A DNA stretch of 64,000 nt from NCBI GenBank assembly GCA_907164885.2, contig OU015501.1:62657193-62721192 (forward strand), given 5' to 3'. The translations under genes were made by a program, and so were the position numbers. Below, piece by piece: positions 1-12,031 of the stretch; positions within the stretch are counted from its first letter, which is position 1, and each line of letters begins with the position of its first letter. A model generated the notes under the pieces. The model worked only from the letters and a program-made list of their open reading frames with translations, ran no database searches and had not been told where the DNA came from. The DNA is from Dolomedes plantarius. Taxonomy: Eukaryota; Arthropoda; Arachnida; Araneae; Dolomedidae.

Positions 1-3000
1 AGACACAAATTTCTTTTCTCTTTTAATATTTGTCCAACTCTTACACTTGTTATTTAATAAAGTTTTTCAAATTTGCATTTTCCCTTTACTTAATTTAATT
101 TCATTTTAAAAAAATAATATTTTTCTCCTTTCTCTGTCTTGTTTTCCACTGACATTGTACCTTTCATTTCTAGTAGCACAAAAAAAAATAGAAAAGAGTA
201 CTTTTAAAGTACTTAAACCTCTTAGCAAATGAATTCTATCTATGTGAGGTCACGTGGCTGCCATGATTTAAGTACAAAGTTTTATGTTTTGTTTAAGTTT
301 AATAGGTCAACAAGGTTATTAAGTTAAGGGAGGTGTATTTTCAGCGTAGATATCAATTGTTGCTATCTTGGAAAAATTATTTTAATGAATTTTAAAGGAA
401 ATTAATTTCTTTAATTAGAACTTATTTTAGGAATTTACCAGTCAACGCAACCTTTATACATTAATAGGTAGTACTTATTCTTCTATTTAATCTGAGTGCA
501 TAAACTGAACCAGGAATCAAAATTTAAGGAGAAAAAAAGCATAGTTATTTGATTTAAATAACTATAAATTAAATGAATGCTCAATACTTAATTTCATTTG
601 AGAACTGGTTAAATACATTAAAACAAATTGAAAAGATTTTTTTTTTATATATACCTCATTCAAACTTGCAATGCGTTACATTATTTTGAATCTGCTTTAT
701 AACTTTCATGCCAATATATTTTGATATTTCCTAAAAATTTACATTGTTTAAATCGTAGATTATAATTAGGTATCAATTTTTTTTAATTACAGTCCATACA
801 TTTTTATTGAATATATATATATATATACATATGATATGCATGCTCTTTGAATACTTGAATATATGTGTATATATTCTTCTGTAATATTTTTGTTTCATGT
901 CAGTCACTCATCATAAATGAGTCGTATTATATTTCACTCTGCTTATAGAAAAGTGACACATCTTATATCATAGCAACTTTGCAGTAGAGTATTTTTTAAA
1001 TTCTGAATTAAAGCAGCATTTAATCACAATGTTAACTCTATGGGACTACATTTCATTTAATACTTTTACTTTGTTTTCTTCTATGTCTTCGGTTTCAAAA
1101 TTCAAGCACTACTATCCTAGCCTTATGTAAATTAGCACAGTTAAAATTGGTTTCCCATTTAAGTTATTGCCTCTTAATCCATAGGAAAAGGATAAGTTTA
1201 TGTAAAGCAACAAGGTTACTTGAAAAGCACACCATTTCAATGCAAAGAAATAAATTTTGAAAACATTGTCTACAAAGTGAATTATGGGTAATATCACTTT
1301 GTAGACTATCAGCAATAGTTTTATGTAAAAGAATTTCAGTGTTATGAAACTTAGTGTGCTTGATTACATTTTTGTTATTGTTTCTTTTCTTTTTTTTTCC
1401 AAATTTTTATTCTTGTTGAAATGTTATGAACATTGTAATTCACTAAGAAAACAATTTGAGTGTGTATTTTTGAAAAATAATGCAGTAATTTTGGATGAGA
1501 AATTTCTCATTTGATATTAGTAAACATACGATATTAGTAAACATACTCAATTAAAAATATTTCTTAACTATACAGTGCTAGTTAACATCACAAATTCAAG
1601 AATTTTCTCTAGCAATTTTTTTCCTGGCATCATACCTCAGTATTCACAAGATTCACCAGTCCTCTGTCTACAACAAGCATTGCAAACTCAATAAGAGGTT
1701 GAGCAGCACTTCTGCTTTTTAGCAGGAAGTAGGAGGAACCATATACATAATTTTTTTTTTTCATGATTCTTTGACATAATAAGAGGAAATTGACCTCAAA
1801 AATGCTTATTTATGACTTGTGTCTCTTTTCTATCTTTAGAGATGTGTTTGTACTATTATAACTGATCAATTATATTTTTGTTCTTTATTATTTGGCTTAT
1901 TATTTCTGCTGCTGCTAATTTTTAGTATAGATCCTGCTTGTTTCAAACTATCTTACTTTTTACTTTTTCTATCATTTAGAATTTGCTGTTGAGTTAATTG
2001 TTGAATTTTTTTTTTTAATTTGAAGTTATGTTTCTAAAGTATAATTTATGGTTTTCTTTGATTTCTATTTTTATTTCAATAGAATAGACTTGGCAAAAGT
2101 AAGAGATGATATGTTAAATTCATATTTAATAAATTTATGAAATATGAGAATGCCTGCTCTGTAATACTTTAAAATTTAAATGTATTTCAAAATTAGTATG
2201 TTTTAAAGCACTTACTGGATAAGTAAGGCATTCTAAACTATTGTTAATTTGCTATAACACTGAAACTTGTTCTTGGAGATGCAATCTGGATTTCCACTCT
2301 ATTCAGCCAATTACAGATGTTTCAAAAGGTCAAATTAGGCTGTAGTACTTTGACGTACTTTAAGATTGTCATCAGCTTGTGATTGTCAGTTTGATGTTGA
2401 CTATTGTAGTTTAAGGTGTCCTAAATCATATCATTTAGACTTGAGCTTGTTTCAATTTCTTTTTCTATTATTAATCATCAATTTTATTTTTTATTATATA
2501 ATTCTATAAATAAAATTCTAATGATTAGTATAGTTTTGAAACAATAGCTGATCAAACCTTAGGCAAAATATTAGAATACCAGTTTAGATAAAACTTAGTA
2601 AAGTTACCAATGCATATAGCTACCATTAGAGCAAGACTGGCCTGACCATCATGTAAATAGGAGCTGGGTACCATAATTATGAATGTGATTGTAAATATTA
2701 GCAGTATCAGTAGGAGTTAAAGTATCTATACACTATGTACTGCTTATTTTTTGAATGGATTATTTCAACTAGATGTTTATGACAGTGGGTTCTGAACTTT
2801 ATAAATTCATTGTTATCACTATTCCTTTTACTGAAAACTATGCTGAAGTTCAGATTGAAATTATCAGAACTGAAACAGTAGCATTCAAAAATCTCAAATG
2901 TTTATGTAGCAGATAGGAATTAATCTCCTTTTGCCATAGCCATCTGTTTAATGAAACATCGTAGGAAAAAAAAGTGAAAATTTCTAACATTTTATGTTGA

Positions 3001-3271
3001 TTTTATTTTCTTAATAAAATTTGAAAGATTTCGTATTTATTCAGTAATAGCTTCGATTCTAGAATCATAAGTTTACATGTTATTTGTGCATGGTTATATC
3101 AATTTTTAATTGTTGTTGCGTGTCAAATGGCAGCTTTCTACAATTTAAATATTTGGGGAAGATTAATTTCCAATGAGATTTTGTAGCATATTTCATGTCT
3201 CAAAAACAAACGTGTTAGGTATATGCATGTATGCATGCTCGAAATGATACTGAAAAAATATATAATTGCAG
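1..3271 (+). other. Jupiter: Intron of the Jupiter homolog (upstream part outside window)
   Basis: No convincing exon was found here. The + strand is T-rich with long T runs, as expected of an intron in a gene read on +. It ends in an acceptor AG at 3270-3271, next to the first recognised exon. The N-terminal PPGG motif expected of the family was not seen, so those exons lie upstream of the window. Small open frames here have no recognisable product. Confidence 0.55.
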
Positions 3272-3455
3272 CTATTCCCAGCCCCTGTTGATCGTGAAGA
3301 GTATGATGCACCTGATGGGGAAATTCCTAGCACTCCAGCAAGTACTCCAGTTCCAAGAGAATATGTTTCAACTAAATCTAAATCAGAATTCCATAATCGT
3401 CCACCAACAAGGAGTGGTGGTAGAAATATGCAAGATTCCTCCTTTAGTCTTTCAG
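3272..3455 (+). CDS. Jupiter: Jupiter (JPT/HN1 family) penultimate coding exon
   Basis: This exon encodes 61 residues and the first base of a split glycine codon. The acceptor is TTGCAG before 3272 and the donor is CAG|GTTATA at 3455. The peptide begins LFPAPVDREEYDAPDGEIP and runs through a Pro/Ser/Thr/Arg-rich low-complexity stretch to SSFSLSG. There is no folded domain, which suits Jupiter proteins: intrinsically disordered microtubule-associated proteins (Drosophila Jupiter; vertebrate JPT1/HN1). By itself the exon is weak evidence. The assignment comes from its phase match with the next exon, whose C-terminal PPGG motif is diagnostic. The split codon G|GT is restored as Gly across the intron. 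In Drosophila the protein decorates microtubules through the cell cycle; that role is carried over from the family, not seen here. Confidence 0.7.
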
Positions 3456-3852
3456 GTTATATTTCTAATAATAGTATGAAATTAATCTAAACTTCTCTTT
3501 ATAAGCCAACTCATATTCTAACTTTCCTTTTAAAAGATAATGCTTCTAACTCTTTAACTCTTATTTAATCTTTCTAATTTAGTTTAATTCTTAAAAACAT
3601 ATAGCATTATTTGCAGCCTGCTTTATCTTTTCAGCCTTAAAATGTTTAAAATTGTTTATGCAGCATATTTTACTGATTGATATTCTTTGCTCCTGTTCTC
3701 ATCTCTTTCCTTCTAATATAGCCTTTAATAAAATGTATGAAATCAGTTTTATTATAACAAATGCAGTCTCGTTCAATAATTTCTTATTCTGTATTTACAT
3801 TATATATATTGCTATAGTAAAAATTCTAATGGGGCCTTGTTTTCCGTTTCAG

Positions 3853-3938
3853 GTGCACAAATCGATGACGCTAAAGGAACTCGCTGTGGTATTAGAGTAA
3901 ATAACCCACCGGGTGGCCATTCAACTGGGTTGTGGTAA
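3853..3938 (+). CDS. Jupiter: Jupiter (JPT/HN1 family) terminal coding exon
   Basis: The terminal exon follows a pyrimidine-rich acceptor (TTTCCGTTTCAG, AG at 3851-3852). It supplies the last two bases of a split Gly codon, then 27 residues ending RVNNPPGGHSTGLW and a TAA stop at 3936-3938. The PPGG motif with a short hydrophobic C-terminus is the hallmark of the Jupiter/HN1 family. As I remember it, Drosophila Jupiter ends in a similar PPGG...SGLW, and vertebrate JPT proteins end in a related NPPGG motif. The intron between the two exons is 397 bp with GT-AG ends. The exon chain is partial: the start codon and N-terminal repeats lie upstream. The gene runs toward headcase, which is on the other strand. 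Confidence 0.8.
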
Positions 3939-5990
3939 ACTATTAAAAACTGCTTACTTGTGGCATATTTATAACACAGTTTCAAATGTGCTGGCAATAC
4001 ATCACATGCGTATTGTAAAGACTGATTGTAGCAGCTTTAGTCAGGGGTTAAGGACAAAACTCTTGGCCTAAGTTTCATTTCATCGTATATAAAATCTGTA
4101 TGGTTTTTCAGTAATTTTGACAAGAAATTAGATGTTTAAAAACTGATTTTGTTATTTAGGTTGCTTCATAACTGTGTTCCTAATGTAATGATTATGTACT
4201 TCCATGTTGTGCATCTTCAATTTTTCACGGTGTTTTAAATTTAAAACTTTTATGCAGATGATTTTTTAGCTACCTCTTTCATTTGTAGTCGAGCAGATGT
4301 TAATTCAGTATTGCCAAACAGCATCACAAATTTTTAACCAAATAGCTTTGTAGTAAATGTGATATATATATATATATATACATAAAAATATATATATACT
4401 GTGAAAATAACCATTTTACAGGAATGACTGTTGATAAGAAATTGCTGTGAATGTTTTTCTAATTTTTTTAGCAAAAATAAAATTTTACATATTTTTGCTG
4501 TGTAAATGCATATTTTCTCTTTGGGCATTTGATGTCATAATGCATATATTTGTCACACTTGTTGATTTTTTTTCAATTTTGTTAGGCTTGTTAAACTTCC
4601 ATTTTGTAATTAATACAAACATATTTTAAACATTGTTTTAAAACCTTATACATCATTACTTAATTTATATTCATATGTTCATTGACTCAGTTGTTTAAAA
4701 TGTGATAATGTTGGTGCTTCTTGCTTCAGAGAATGAGGAGACAAATTTGATCATTTTTTACTTAAACTAAAGTTGCTATATGAAAGGAACACTTTAAATT
4801 AAATCTGTTGAATTTTATCAAATTTGGAGCCCTGATTTGTATATTATCAAAAAACCTTACTAGCTAAAATTGATAAGATTATATATAAACTATTACCATT
4901 AATATGCTTGTTATGGGGTAAAATATATCAATTTTGAAACTAATTTGAAATACATTCATTGTATATTTAACACAAAAGTTTATAAACAATGTCTACACAT
5001 ATTACTGTTTACATATCCTTATTGAATGACAGAGTTAATATTTCCACTCTGGTTCCAAAACATTGAAATGCTTGGATAGTGTATTTTATGCCTTAATGAT
5101 TCTTACCTGGTGCAATTTAATATATTTTGCTGTCAGTTTTTTGACATGCATTATATAGAAAAAAGTTTTGTTAAAAAATTTGTTCATTGTTTACAGAGTT
5201 TAAATTTAGTTACCCTGATGTCATTGTATTATTTCATATTGTTTTCATTAGCAGTTTTGTCAGAATGTTATGTTAATGATCATTTATTAATGTGATGCAA
5301 TGAAATATATGTAATATAATTGAGTGACGATCTTCTGTTAGTAAGAACATTTTTTACACTTATTGAACAAATTCTATAAAAATGTAATTTTACTGATTTC
5401 GAATGTTAAAATCTGATTTTCATATCTTTGGTCATTTTGACCTTTTCTGAAATAACACTGCCACCAAACTAACATGCTTTAACTTGTAACTGTGTTATGT
5501 ACTTCTTTTTCATATGTTGTATTATTTTCTTAGGTTTAAAAATATGCCACGCACATACTGGCTTAAAGTGAATTATTTCACTTTCCTGTTTGATTTTTGT
5601 ATTTTATGTTCTTTTGGATATTCTTAACTGTATGTGACAGATGTAATAAATTTCTTTTTTCTTTTCTAACATACCTTTTTCTAAAATTATAAATGCACTT
5701 TGATACATGCTTTTTAGTTCTAAAATATTGAAGTTTATCACATGTGTTTATCTTGGCAAAAGTGTTTTGTGCTACTCACACAAAATGTGAGAAATTAAAC
5801 TTTATGTTGTATAGCATTAATTCTTAATGTCTGTTAAAGTTGCATTTATAAAATTCAAGTAATCTCATAGCTATTCTGTCACCCCTCTGTTGAATTTTGT
5901 ACTGCAGTTTATGAAATATACTGTACAAAGTTGTCATTTGTTATGATTTGCTTTTTCCTGGAATAAATAGAAACATTCTGCATTTTCTTT
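3939..5990 (+). other. Probable 3'UTR of Jupiter
   Basis: This stretch follows the TAA. It is T-rich, repeat-poor and non-coding. Two AATAAA signals occur near its end, at 5645-5650 and 5962-5967. The second is followed after about 20-30 bases by a T/G-rich stretch, the usual arrangement at a cleavage site. The 3' end near 5990 is inferred; an earlier site could also be used. Confidence 0.45.
5962..5967 (+). terminator. Candidate poly(A) signal AATAAA for Jupiter
   Basis: A canonical hexamer followed by a T-run and G-run downstream element (about 5988-6010). An alternative hexamer lies at 5645-5650. Confidence 0.4.
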
Positions 5991-6363
5991 GTTTTTTTGG
6001 GGGGGAGGGGGCTTGAAATCAGTTAGTCTCTGGTATATTTAGTGGAGTACTGAGTTGTTTCTAGATTTTCATACACAAAATTTACTTAAAATAGTATTCA
6101 CTTGTTAAGATAATATTCATTATTAGTTTTGCTACTAATAAGGTAGTATAAAGATTTTCTCTCAGTATATATTAATGATACATAATGATTGGCATGTTTT
6201 AAGACAGAGAAAAAGAAGTATATTGGCTATGTTTTTGTAGACTCTGATACTAGAGACTTTGAAGGCACATATATTGAAAGTATACATGTTGTGAACACAG
6301 TAATATTTCATTATTACCAATGAATTAAATATTATTCTACTCATACAGTGACCCTTAATGTAT

Positions 6364-6949
6364 TGTTACAAATTCCCAGTTTGGGTTTGGCGATTGAATG
6401 GACTTTGAATAAGACAGAATAAAAACAAAGATTTATTTATAGGAGGTCAAAATACTACAGCTTATAGAGCGTCAGAAACTGACTACAGTGCTCCTAACAC
6501 AATCTCTAGATCACAGAAGTACGGAAAAACTCAACACAAAAGATGTGGCACAGAGTCGCACTTATCAGGGTATAAATCTCAGAAATTCTCCAAAGAAAAT
6601 CTCACAGCTAACAGCAACGCTTTTGACAAGCTCCAAGTACAATTCAAAACTGAAATCTGATCTCTGAATCATTTATGTATTTATAGCGGCTGTATTTATA
6701 GCTTCTCGATAGTCTGGGGATTTCTACAATGTTCCAGAAAATACCAGGCTTGGAAAAGTTGCCAAATCTGGCGCCAAAAAAATTAGCCAGCAATTTGTTG
6801 AGATACCATAGAAACCCTGTGTTAAATGCATGGTACTGCAGAAATTTAGCTGATACGACTATTTACATGGCACAAATGATAAAAATGAATTATTTTACAA
6901 GCAGAGTTTAAGCTAAAGCCTTTTACATTAATTTACAAAATTCGTTACA
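6364..6949 (-). mobile_element. Solo LTR, antisense
   Basis: The 586-bp unit starts TGTTACAAATTC and ends ATTCGTTACA, so it has TG...CA ends. It is flanked by GTAT at 6360-6363 and 6950-6953, a 4-bp target duplication (5 bp if the LTR starts at G). Read on the minus strand it has two TATAAATAC boxes (around 6670-6700) followed by AATAAA (around 6440), the order expected of an LTR. So it is oriented minus. No internal retrotransposon sequence adjoins it, so it is a solo LTR left by LTR-LTR recombination. Its family (BEL/Pao or Ty3/Gypsy) is not decidable. Confidence 0.72.
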
Positions 6950-6953
6950 GTAT

Positions 6954-7823
6954 TGTAGGTATAAGAAGAATATTTATTATTAGAGTGATAATTTGTAATG
7001 CTTCACAGTCATTATGGCTGTTATGTGTGTATTCATATATCTTTAATAATAGAAGGGGATTTTCATGTAACAGATTTTCTATGTTCATTGATCATTACAA
7101 TTTATTTTTATATCAATTGGATTTTTCCTTTGATTTCACACTTTTTCCTTTTTTCCCACATATTTCATGTAGATGTTTCTATAATCTCTGCAAATAGGAA
7201 TCCCCATTATACAAAGCTGTATTACAAAACTGATTTTTTCTTGGGGGCCACTCATGTGAAGTAAAACTTGTTTAATGTAATTTATTCTTGCCTTATGTGT
7301 GAAGCAATTAGTGTGATATTTGCTTACCATGCTGAATACCATATGCTGGTACAGCATTAGTATCTGTTTGCCAAGAGATTTTTTAATTACCCACACTTTT
7401 GTTTATCATGAAGCTGACAAAAAAAAATTCTGCAATTAAAAAAAAAAAAAAAATCTTACTATTGTATAGGTGCAATGCATGCTTTGAGATACAGCTAAGA
7501 TTCTCTAAGTTAAGAGATCCTGCATTCCTGGTTTCTTAAAATTTATGATGGGAAAGATTCATTATATTCTTTAAGTGATAGTTTGGGACAGATCCTGTTT
7601 ATATCTCACTTTTATTTTTCCAATTTTTTTATACAGTGCAAATCAAAAATGAAATTTTTTTTTCTTATAATTACATTTTTATCATTACTTTCCTAATATA
7701 AGCTAATATTATCCCTAATATAATAATTTCAGGTTGGAATATGGCAGTTTTGACCGCCAGTGGCTGTCGAACATAAGGACTTCAAACACTCTTCCGCACC
7801 CTGAATTCGATTTTCTATAATTA
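6954..7823. other. Intergenic, no gene seen
   Basis: AT-rich sequence with A and T homopolymers (for example A15 near 7438-7452). Nothing recognisable. It ends at the TA target site (7822-7823) of the next transposon. Confidence 0.5.
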
Positions 7824-9128
7824 CAGAAGGTCGTTCACACTTTATGGAAACGATTTTGATAGTTAAGTTTTATGTATAAATGCCGTATTTTTCGTGGCGA
7901 TTTGCTTCTGTCTGGTTCTTGACAATAGCTTTAGCTCGAACTTTCCATGAAAAACTTTTTCTTAATACTGTCATGTCAATTTTACCCCATTCCTCTTGGA
8001 CCGTTTTCCAAAGTGCGTTCAGTGTTCCTGGATGCCGTTTTCTTTAGGCTCGTTTTAATGAACCGAAAGCGCAAAAGTCCATTGGAGAAGCGTCGGGTGA
8101 TTTTACAGGTATTTCATTAAATTGGATACTCTTTATTCCTGTTTCTGATTTTTTTTTTCCCCTTTAAATAAGCGGCAGTTCATTTAGACATGTGACTAGA
8201 GGCTTTGTCCATATGAAGCTCAACTTTATCAATATCCTTTCCATATAAGGCTGCAATTTTTTCTTCAAAAATTGGTTCTAAAATATTCTTCTGATGGTCG
8301 AGTGAATTAAATTTGGCTTTACTTGAAACTTTTTTGATTTTTAATTTGCCGCTGTAACAAAATCCTGCAACTATAATGAATCCCTTTGGGAACTTTTCTG
8401 TACACTGACGAAGCCATTTCGCACGGTGATTCCCGTCAGTTGAGCAATAGAAAATTGATCTTTTTTTTTATTACAGTCACTTAAATACACCCATGCCTCA
8501 TCGAGTGTTACAACAAATTTCCATTTTTCAGCAACTAGGTGTTTTTCATATAATTTGCTATAGTTTGTTTTTTTCTCGGTAATATGCTTTGGCAAAAGCA
8601 GATGAACTTTAGGTTTAAATATCTTTTTTAACTTGAAATATTTATGAAGGATTTTACTTACAGTGTCAGAAGACATTCCTAGTTTCGATGCAATGGATCT
8701 TTGAGTCGGCGGATTTTCTTTTAGGATCAGAGCCTTCACTTTCTTAATATTTACCTGCGTTCGAACAGTGTTAGGATGAGGTTTCGCGGTCATGTTTTCA
8801 TTTTTACTTTCAGTTGCACTTTTTTTTTCTTTCAAATTTAATATAATATAAATACCATAACCGCCATAACAAAGAAATGCCATAACCGCGATTTTTACAC
8901 CGCTTTATAATTTGTTGATACGAATATTTCTCCTCGTAGAGCGCAGTTACGTAACCTTCGAGCCATCTATCAATTTTAGGAGCCATTTTCAAAATAAATC
9001 TTTTTTACATTTCCAATCAAAACAAAACAGTAGCAGACGATTATTCTGAAGTTGCAAAATTTTTTATCTCAAAATGCAAACGACAAATGCCAATTATAAA
9101 ATTACCATAAAGTGCGAACCACCTTCTG
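7824..9128 (-). mobile_element. DD41D mariner-type (Tc1/mariner superfamily) element, minus orientation
   Basis: A 1305-bp element with terminal inverted repeats that start CAGAAGGT and continue for about 26 bases with two mismatches. It is flanked by TA at 7822-7823 and 9129-9130. It carries one decayed transposase on the minus strand. It is related to, but clearly different from, the element at 10360-11659 (termini CAGAAGGT versus CAGAGGCT). Confidence 0.88.
7870..8992 (-). pseudogene. DD41D transposase, broken
   Basis: A decayed cut-and-paste transposase. The N-terminal part (8810-8992) reads PKIDRWLEGYVTALYEEKYS; a frame change near 8820 leads into the DNA-binding part (about 8490-8810), with the ENPPTQRSIASKLGMSSDTV helix-turn-helix region and the first catalytic Asp in VTLDEAWV. 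Downstream pieces in other frames contain HMDKASSH (second Asp, about 8200) and KSPDASPMDFCAFG (third Asp, about 8060-8100). Several frameshifts and at least one nonsense codon separate these blocks. The layout matches the neighbouring copy at 10503-11605, in which the D-41-D spacing can be counted directly. It cannot make a working transposase. Confidence 0.82.
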
Positions 9129-9130
9129 TA

Positions 9131-9907
9131 ATTCAACCCATTCAACAGTGTCTGATATAATAAAACGTTATACGAAACATCACAGAATTCAAAATAAAGG
9201 AAATTTGGGAGACCATCGGAGTTCTACGGGAATAAAACACGTTTTCCCCCGACAGCGGCAAGCATTAATCCTAGGGACTTTCGCTCATTCACACGTCTAG
9301 TTTTTGCTAGCTACGTTTGGGTATCCAGTAGGTAGAACAATAACCCAATCCTACGCGGTGGCATCTTGTGCTATTAACCACCAACCAGCATCAGTAGCTA
9401 ATAAAACGCATTATTATCAGGGATGAATGTATGTCTTTAAAATATTTTTTTAAATAAAAAACCTAGGCACTGAATGCTTCCAAATTCAGGGTAGACATGA
9501 ATCTTATACCTGATAATGCAACGCATGGTCGGGTGGCAAGGAAAAAGTTTTAGGTTAGTTACAAGAACCAAAAACGTCTGATACAAAATCCATATAAAAT
9601 AAGAATTATGAGTACTGTAATGAGGTTACCTTTGCGAAGACACATTTAATATCTTTGGTTTGTATGATCAAGTAATGGAATCGAAAAAAAAAACTACAAG
9701 AATTGTGAAAACTGAAATAGAGTGTAAGAGTTTTCAAAAAAAGTAGTTTTAGAGTTTGTAAATATCTTCTTCCTGTGGAATCGGTGGTCTTAAATTATTG
9801 GTGATGAAAAGGATAAGTACAAATATTTTAACATTTTAAAAAGTAATTTGGAATCCTCAGCACAAAGCTTTAAGATACAAAAACATTTCAAATTCTGTCA
9901 AGGCATA
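9131..9907. other. Intergenic, no gene seen
   Basis: No recognisable coding or repeat structure. Slightly GC-richer around 9200-9400, which may be an old unrecognised repeat. Confidence 0.4.
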
Positions 9908-10084
9908 CAGAGGCTGTTCGCACATTTTTTAGACGATTTTGGTAAGTGGTAATAAAAAATCGTTTGCTGCAAAAGAAATAATTGCAATTGTACTTTGTTT
10001 TTAACAGTCAAAATTATCGTCTACGGCTTGAAAGTTTTGTTTTTATTCAAAATGGTGTTTTTAACAAAGCAGTGGTTCGAAGGA
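9908..10084 (+). mobile_element. 5' end fragment of the second DD41D family
   Basis: It starts TA|CAGAGGCTGTTCGC at 9906 and follows the first ~177 bases of the element at 10360 almost base for base, including the transposase start (TTAACAAAGCAGTGGTTCGA). It stops abruptly at 10083-10084, where the full copy continues into CTACATTTATGC. There is no 3' end. It sits about 450 bp upstream of the full copy in the same orientation. Confidence 0.82.
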
Positions 10085-10359
10085 AAAACAGCGCCATCTG
10101 TTGGACGAGAAAGCACCACACCCTATACTAAATATTTTACAGCAATGGGAGCGCCATCTGTTGAACGAAACATCAACACAGGCAATACTAAACATTGCTC
10201 ATGCCGGGCAGCTTGCTTCTTGACAGCTTTCCTCGATCGACGCCAGAGGACGAAATAAATGCTTGCCTGAAATACTCTACTTTTTGGCAACACGCAAAGA
10301 CGTTGAAATTAAAAACAAATATGCGTATCCAGCAACAAAACGATCGATCAGCGGAGATA
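10085..10359. other. Spacer between DD41D copies with a short direct repeat
   Basis: It holds two copies of GCGCCATCTGTTG (about 10091 and 10151), each followed by a related GAACGA/GACGAGAA...CACA...TACTAAA segment. This is a degenerate direct repeat about 60 bp apart. No gene was seen. Confidence 0.5.
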
Positions 10360-11659
10360 CAGAGGCTGTTCGCACATTTTTTAGACGATTTTGGTAAGCG
10401 GTAATAAAAAATAGTTTGCTGCAAAAGAAATAATTGCAATTGTACTGTGTTTTTAAAGTCAAAATTATCGTCTGCGGCTTGAAAGTTTTGTTTTTATTCA
10501 AAATGACGTTTTTAACAAAGCAGTGGTTCGAAGGCTACATTTATGCTCTTTCCGAAGAGAAATGTGCATACTCCGTTATCCAAAAACGATGTGAGAGTCA
10601 TGGTTTTCTGATATCTAAAGCGTCGATAGGTAATATCGTCAACAAGAAAGGAAAGAAACGTCAAATTGGAGCCTCAAGTGGGACAAAAATTCCAAACAAG
10701 TATCCAAGGAAAAAACGGACATCTTCGACTATTGCAAAGGTACGTTGTTTAATGTTAAAAGAAAATCCCCCTAGTCAAAGGACAGTTGCAAAATCAATAA
10801 AATGCTCGGTGTCCACTGTAAACAAAATGATAAACGTTGATTTAAATCTTAAGAAAGCGAAAAAACGCAATGTGCATCGTCTTCTTCCAAATCATATCGC
10901 TGAACGCAGGACACGCTGCAGAATTCTATATGAGAAACACTTATCCAAAGAAAAATGGAAAACAATTGTCACAATAGATGAATCATGGGTGTATTTAAAT
11001 GATTGCAACAAAAAAAGAGCCATTTATTATCATAAAAGGGGACAAAAAATTTAAGTACATGGTTCAAAGAATCGAAAGAAAGTTTTTCTAAGGGATTCAT
11101 GATTGTTGCTGGTTTTTCTTATAATGGCAAGTTAAAAATAAAGAGAGTGGAAAAAAATGTCAAGATTAACTCCAAATACTATCAGGAACATATTTAATCG
11201 CCAATTTTTCTGAATGAAATACCATCGCTTTACCCACAGTGCCATCAATCTGTGAGAATCCATCAGGACAAAGCTAGCAGTCACACATCAAAATCCACTG
11301 TAAATTTCCTAAAAGAAATGGAACAAAATACTGGTGTCAGGGTCATACCCTTCACTGATATCCCTACTAAATCTCCCGATGTATCACCTATGGATTTTTG
11401 TGCTTTCGGACTTTTGAAATCTGCATTATCCAAACGTCGTCCCAAAACCCTTACAGGACTCTGGAAAGCTGTTCAGGAGGAATGGGATAGAATACCTCTT
11501 CTGACACTTCAAAAGGCATTATTATCCTGGAAATTGCGGTGTCGAAAGATAGTTCAGAATAAGGGATGTCAAATAGAACATTTAAAACACAAGAATTTTA
11601 TGTAATTTAGTTTTGTGAATACAATATACATCGTCTAAAAAATGTGTGAACAGCCTCTG
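10360..11659 (+). mobile_element. DD41D mariner-type element, plus orientation
   Basis: A 1300-bp element with ~30-bp inverted repeats (CAGAGGCTGTTCGCACATTT at one end, the same with one mismatch at the other). It is flanked by TA at 10358-10359 and 11660-11661. It carries a nearly full-length but broken transposase. Termini, TA target and DDD triad put it in Tc1/mariner; the 41-residue spacing resembles the DD41D (rosa-like) group. Confidence 0.9.
10503..11605 (+). pseudogene. DD41D mariner-type transposase, one frameshift and one nonsense
   Basis: The start MTFLTKQWFEG is the ATG at 10503, conserved in the 5' fragment copy at ~10051. Blocks in order: N-terminal helix-turn-helix region (about residues 1-95, with ENPPSQRTVAKSI), first Asp in VTIDESWV (~10975), second Asp in HQDKASSH (~11265) and third Asp in KSPDVSPMDFCAFG (~11390). 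Exactly 41 residues lie between the second and third Asp. The frame breaks near 11045-11055 and resumes with a stop codon at about 11196 before the second Asp block. The C-terminal part (11252-11605) is open. The nearly intact frame suggests a fairly recent, now inactive copy. Confidence 0.88.
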
Positions 11660-11661
11660 TA

Positions 11662-11949
11662 TTACTTCGTAACTGTGACTAGTAAGCTTCGTTACTCCTG
11701 GTAAACATCGCTACTCGCTCTTGTTGGATTTCTGTCTGACCGCCCTTCTTATTACTTTGAAACTTATCTTTACCATCCTGATTTGTCATATATTTTTCAA
11801 CGGTATACTTCCAAAACCCCTCTCACTATTTTAATATTTTCTCTATATCCCCAGGTTTTCCGTCATTACCAACTAACTTAAAATTTGAAACTACTATTAC
11901 CAGCTCTTAAACTATGATTACAATTCAATTTAATCTAACTTAATTTTTT

Positions 11950-11956
<7 letters not shown>
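11662..11956. other. Intergenic, no gene seen
   Basis: AT-rich sequence leading into a (TA)n tract. Confidence 0.4.

Positions 11957-12028
<72 letters not shown>
11957..12028. repeat. (TA)n microsatellite
   Basis: About 70 bases of uninterrupted TA dinucleotides. Confidence 0.97.

Positions 12029-12031
<3 letters not shown>

Noticed and set aside
3652..3900. 82-codon open frame over the last Jupiter intron and exon
   Set aside because: It overlaps the conserved terminal exon in another frame and runs through intron sequence.
9200..9400. Possible rRNA-like fragment around CTAGGGACTTTCGCTC
   Set aside because: Only a short resemblance; no extended match to conserved rRNA segments that I could recognise.
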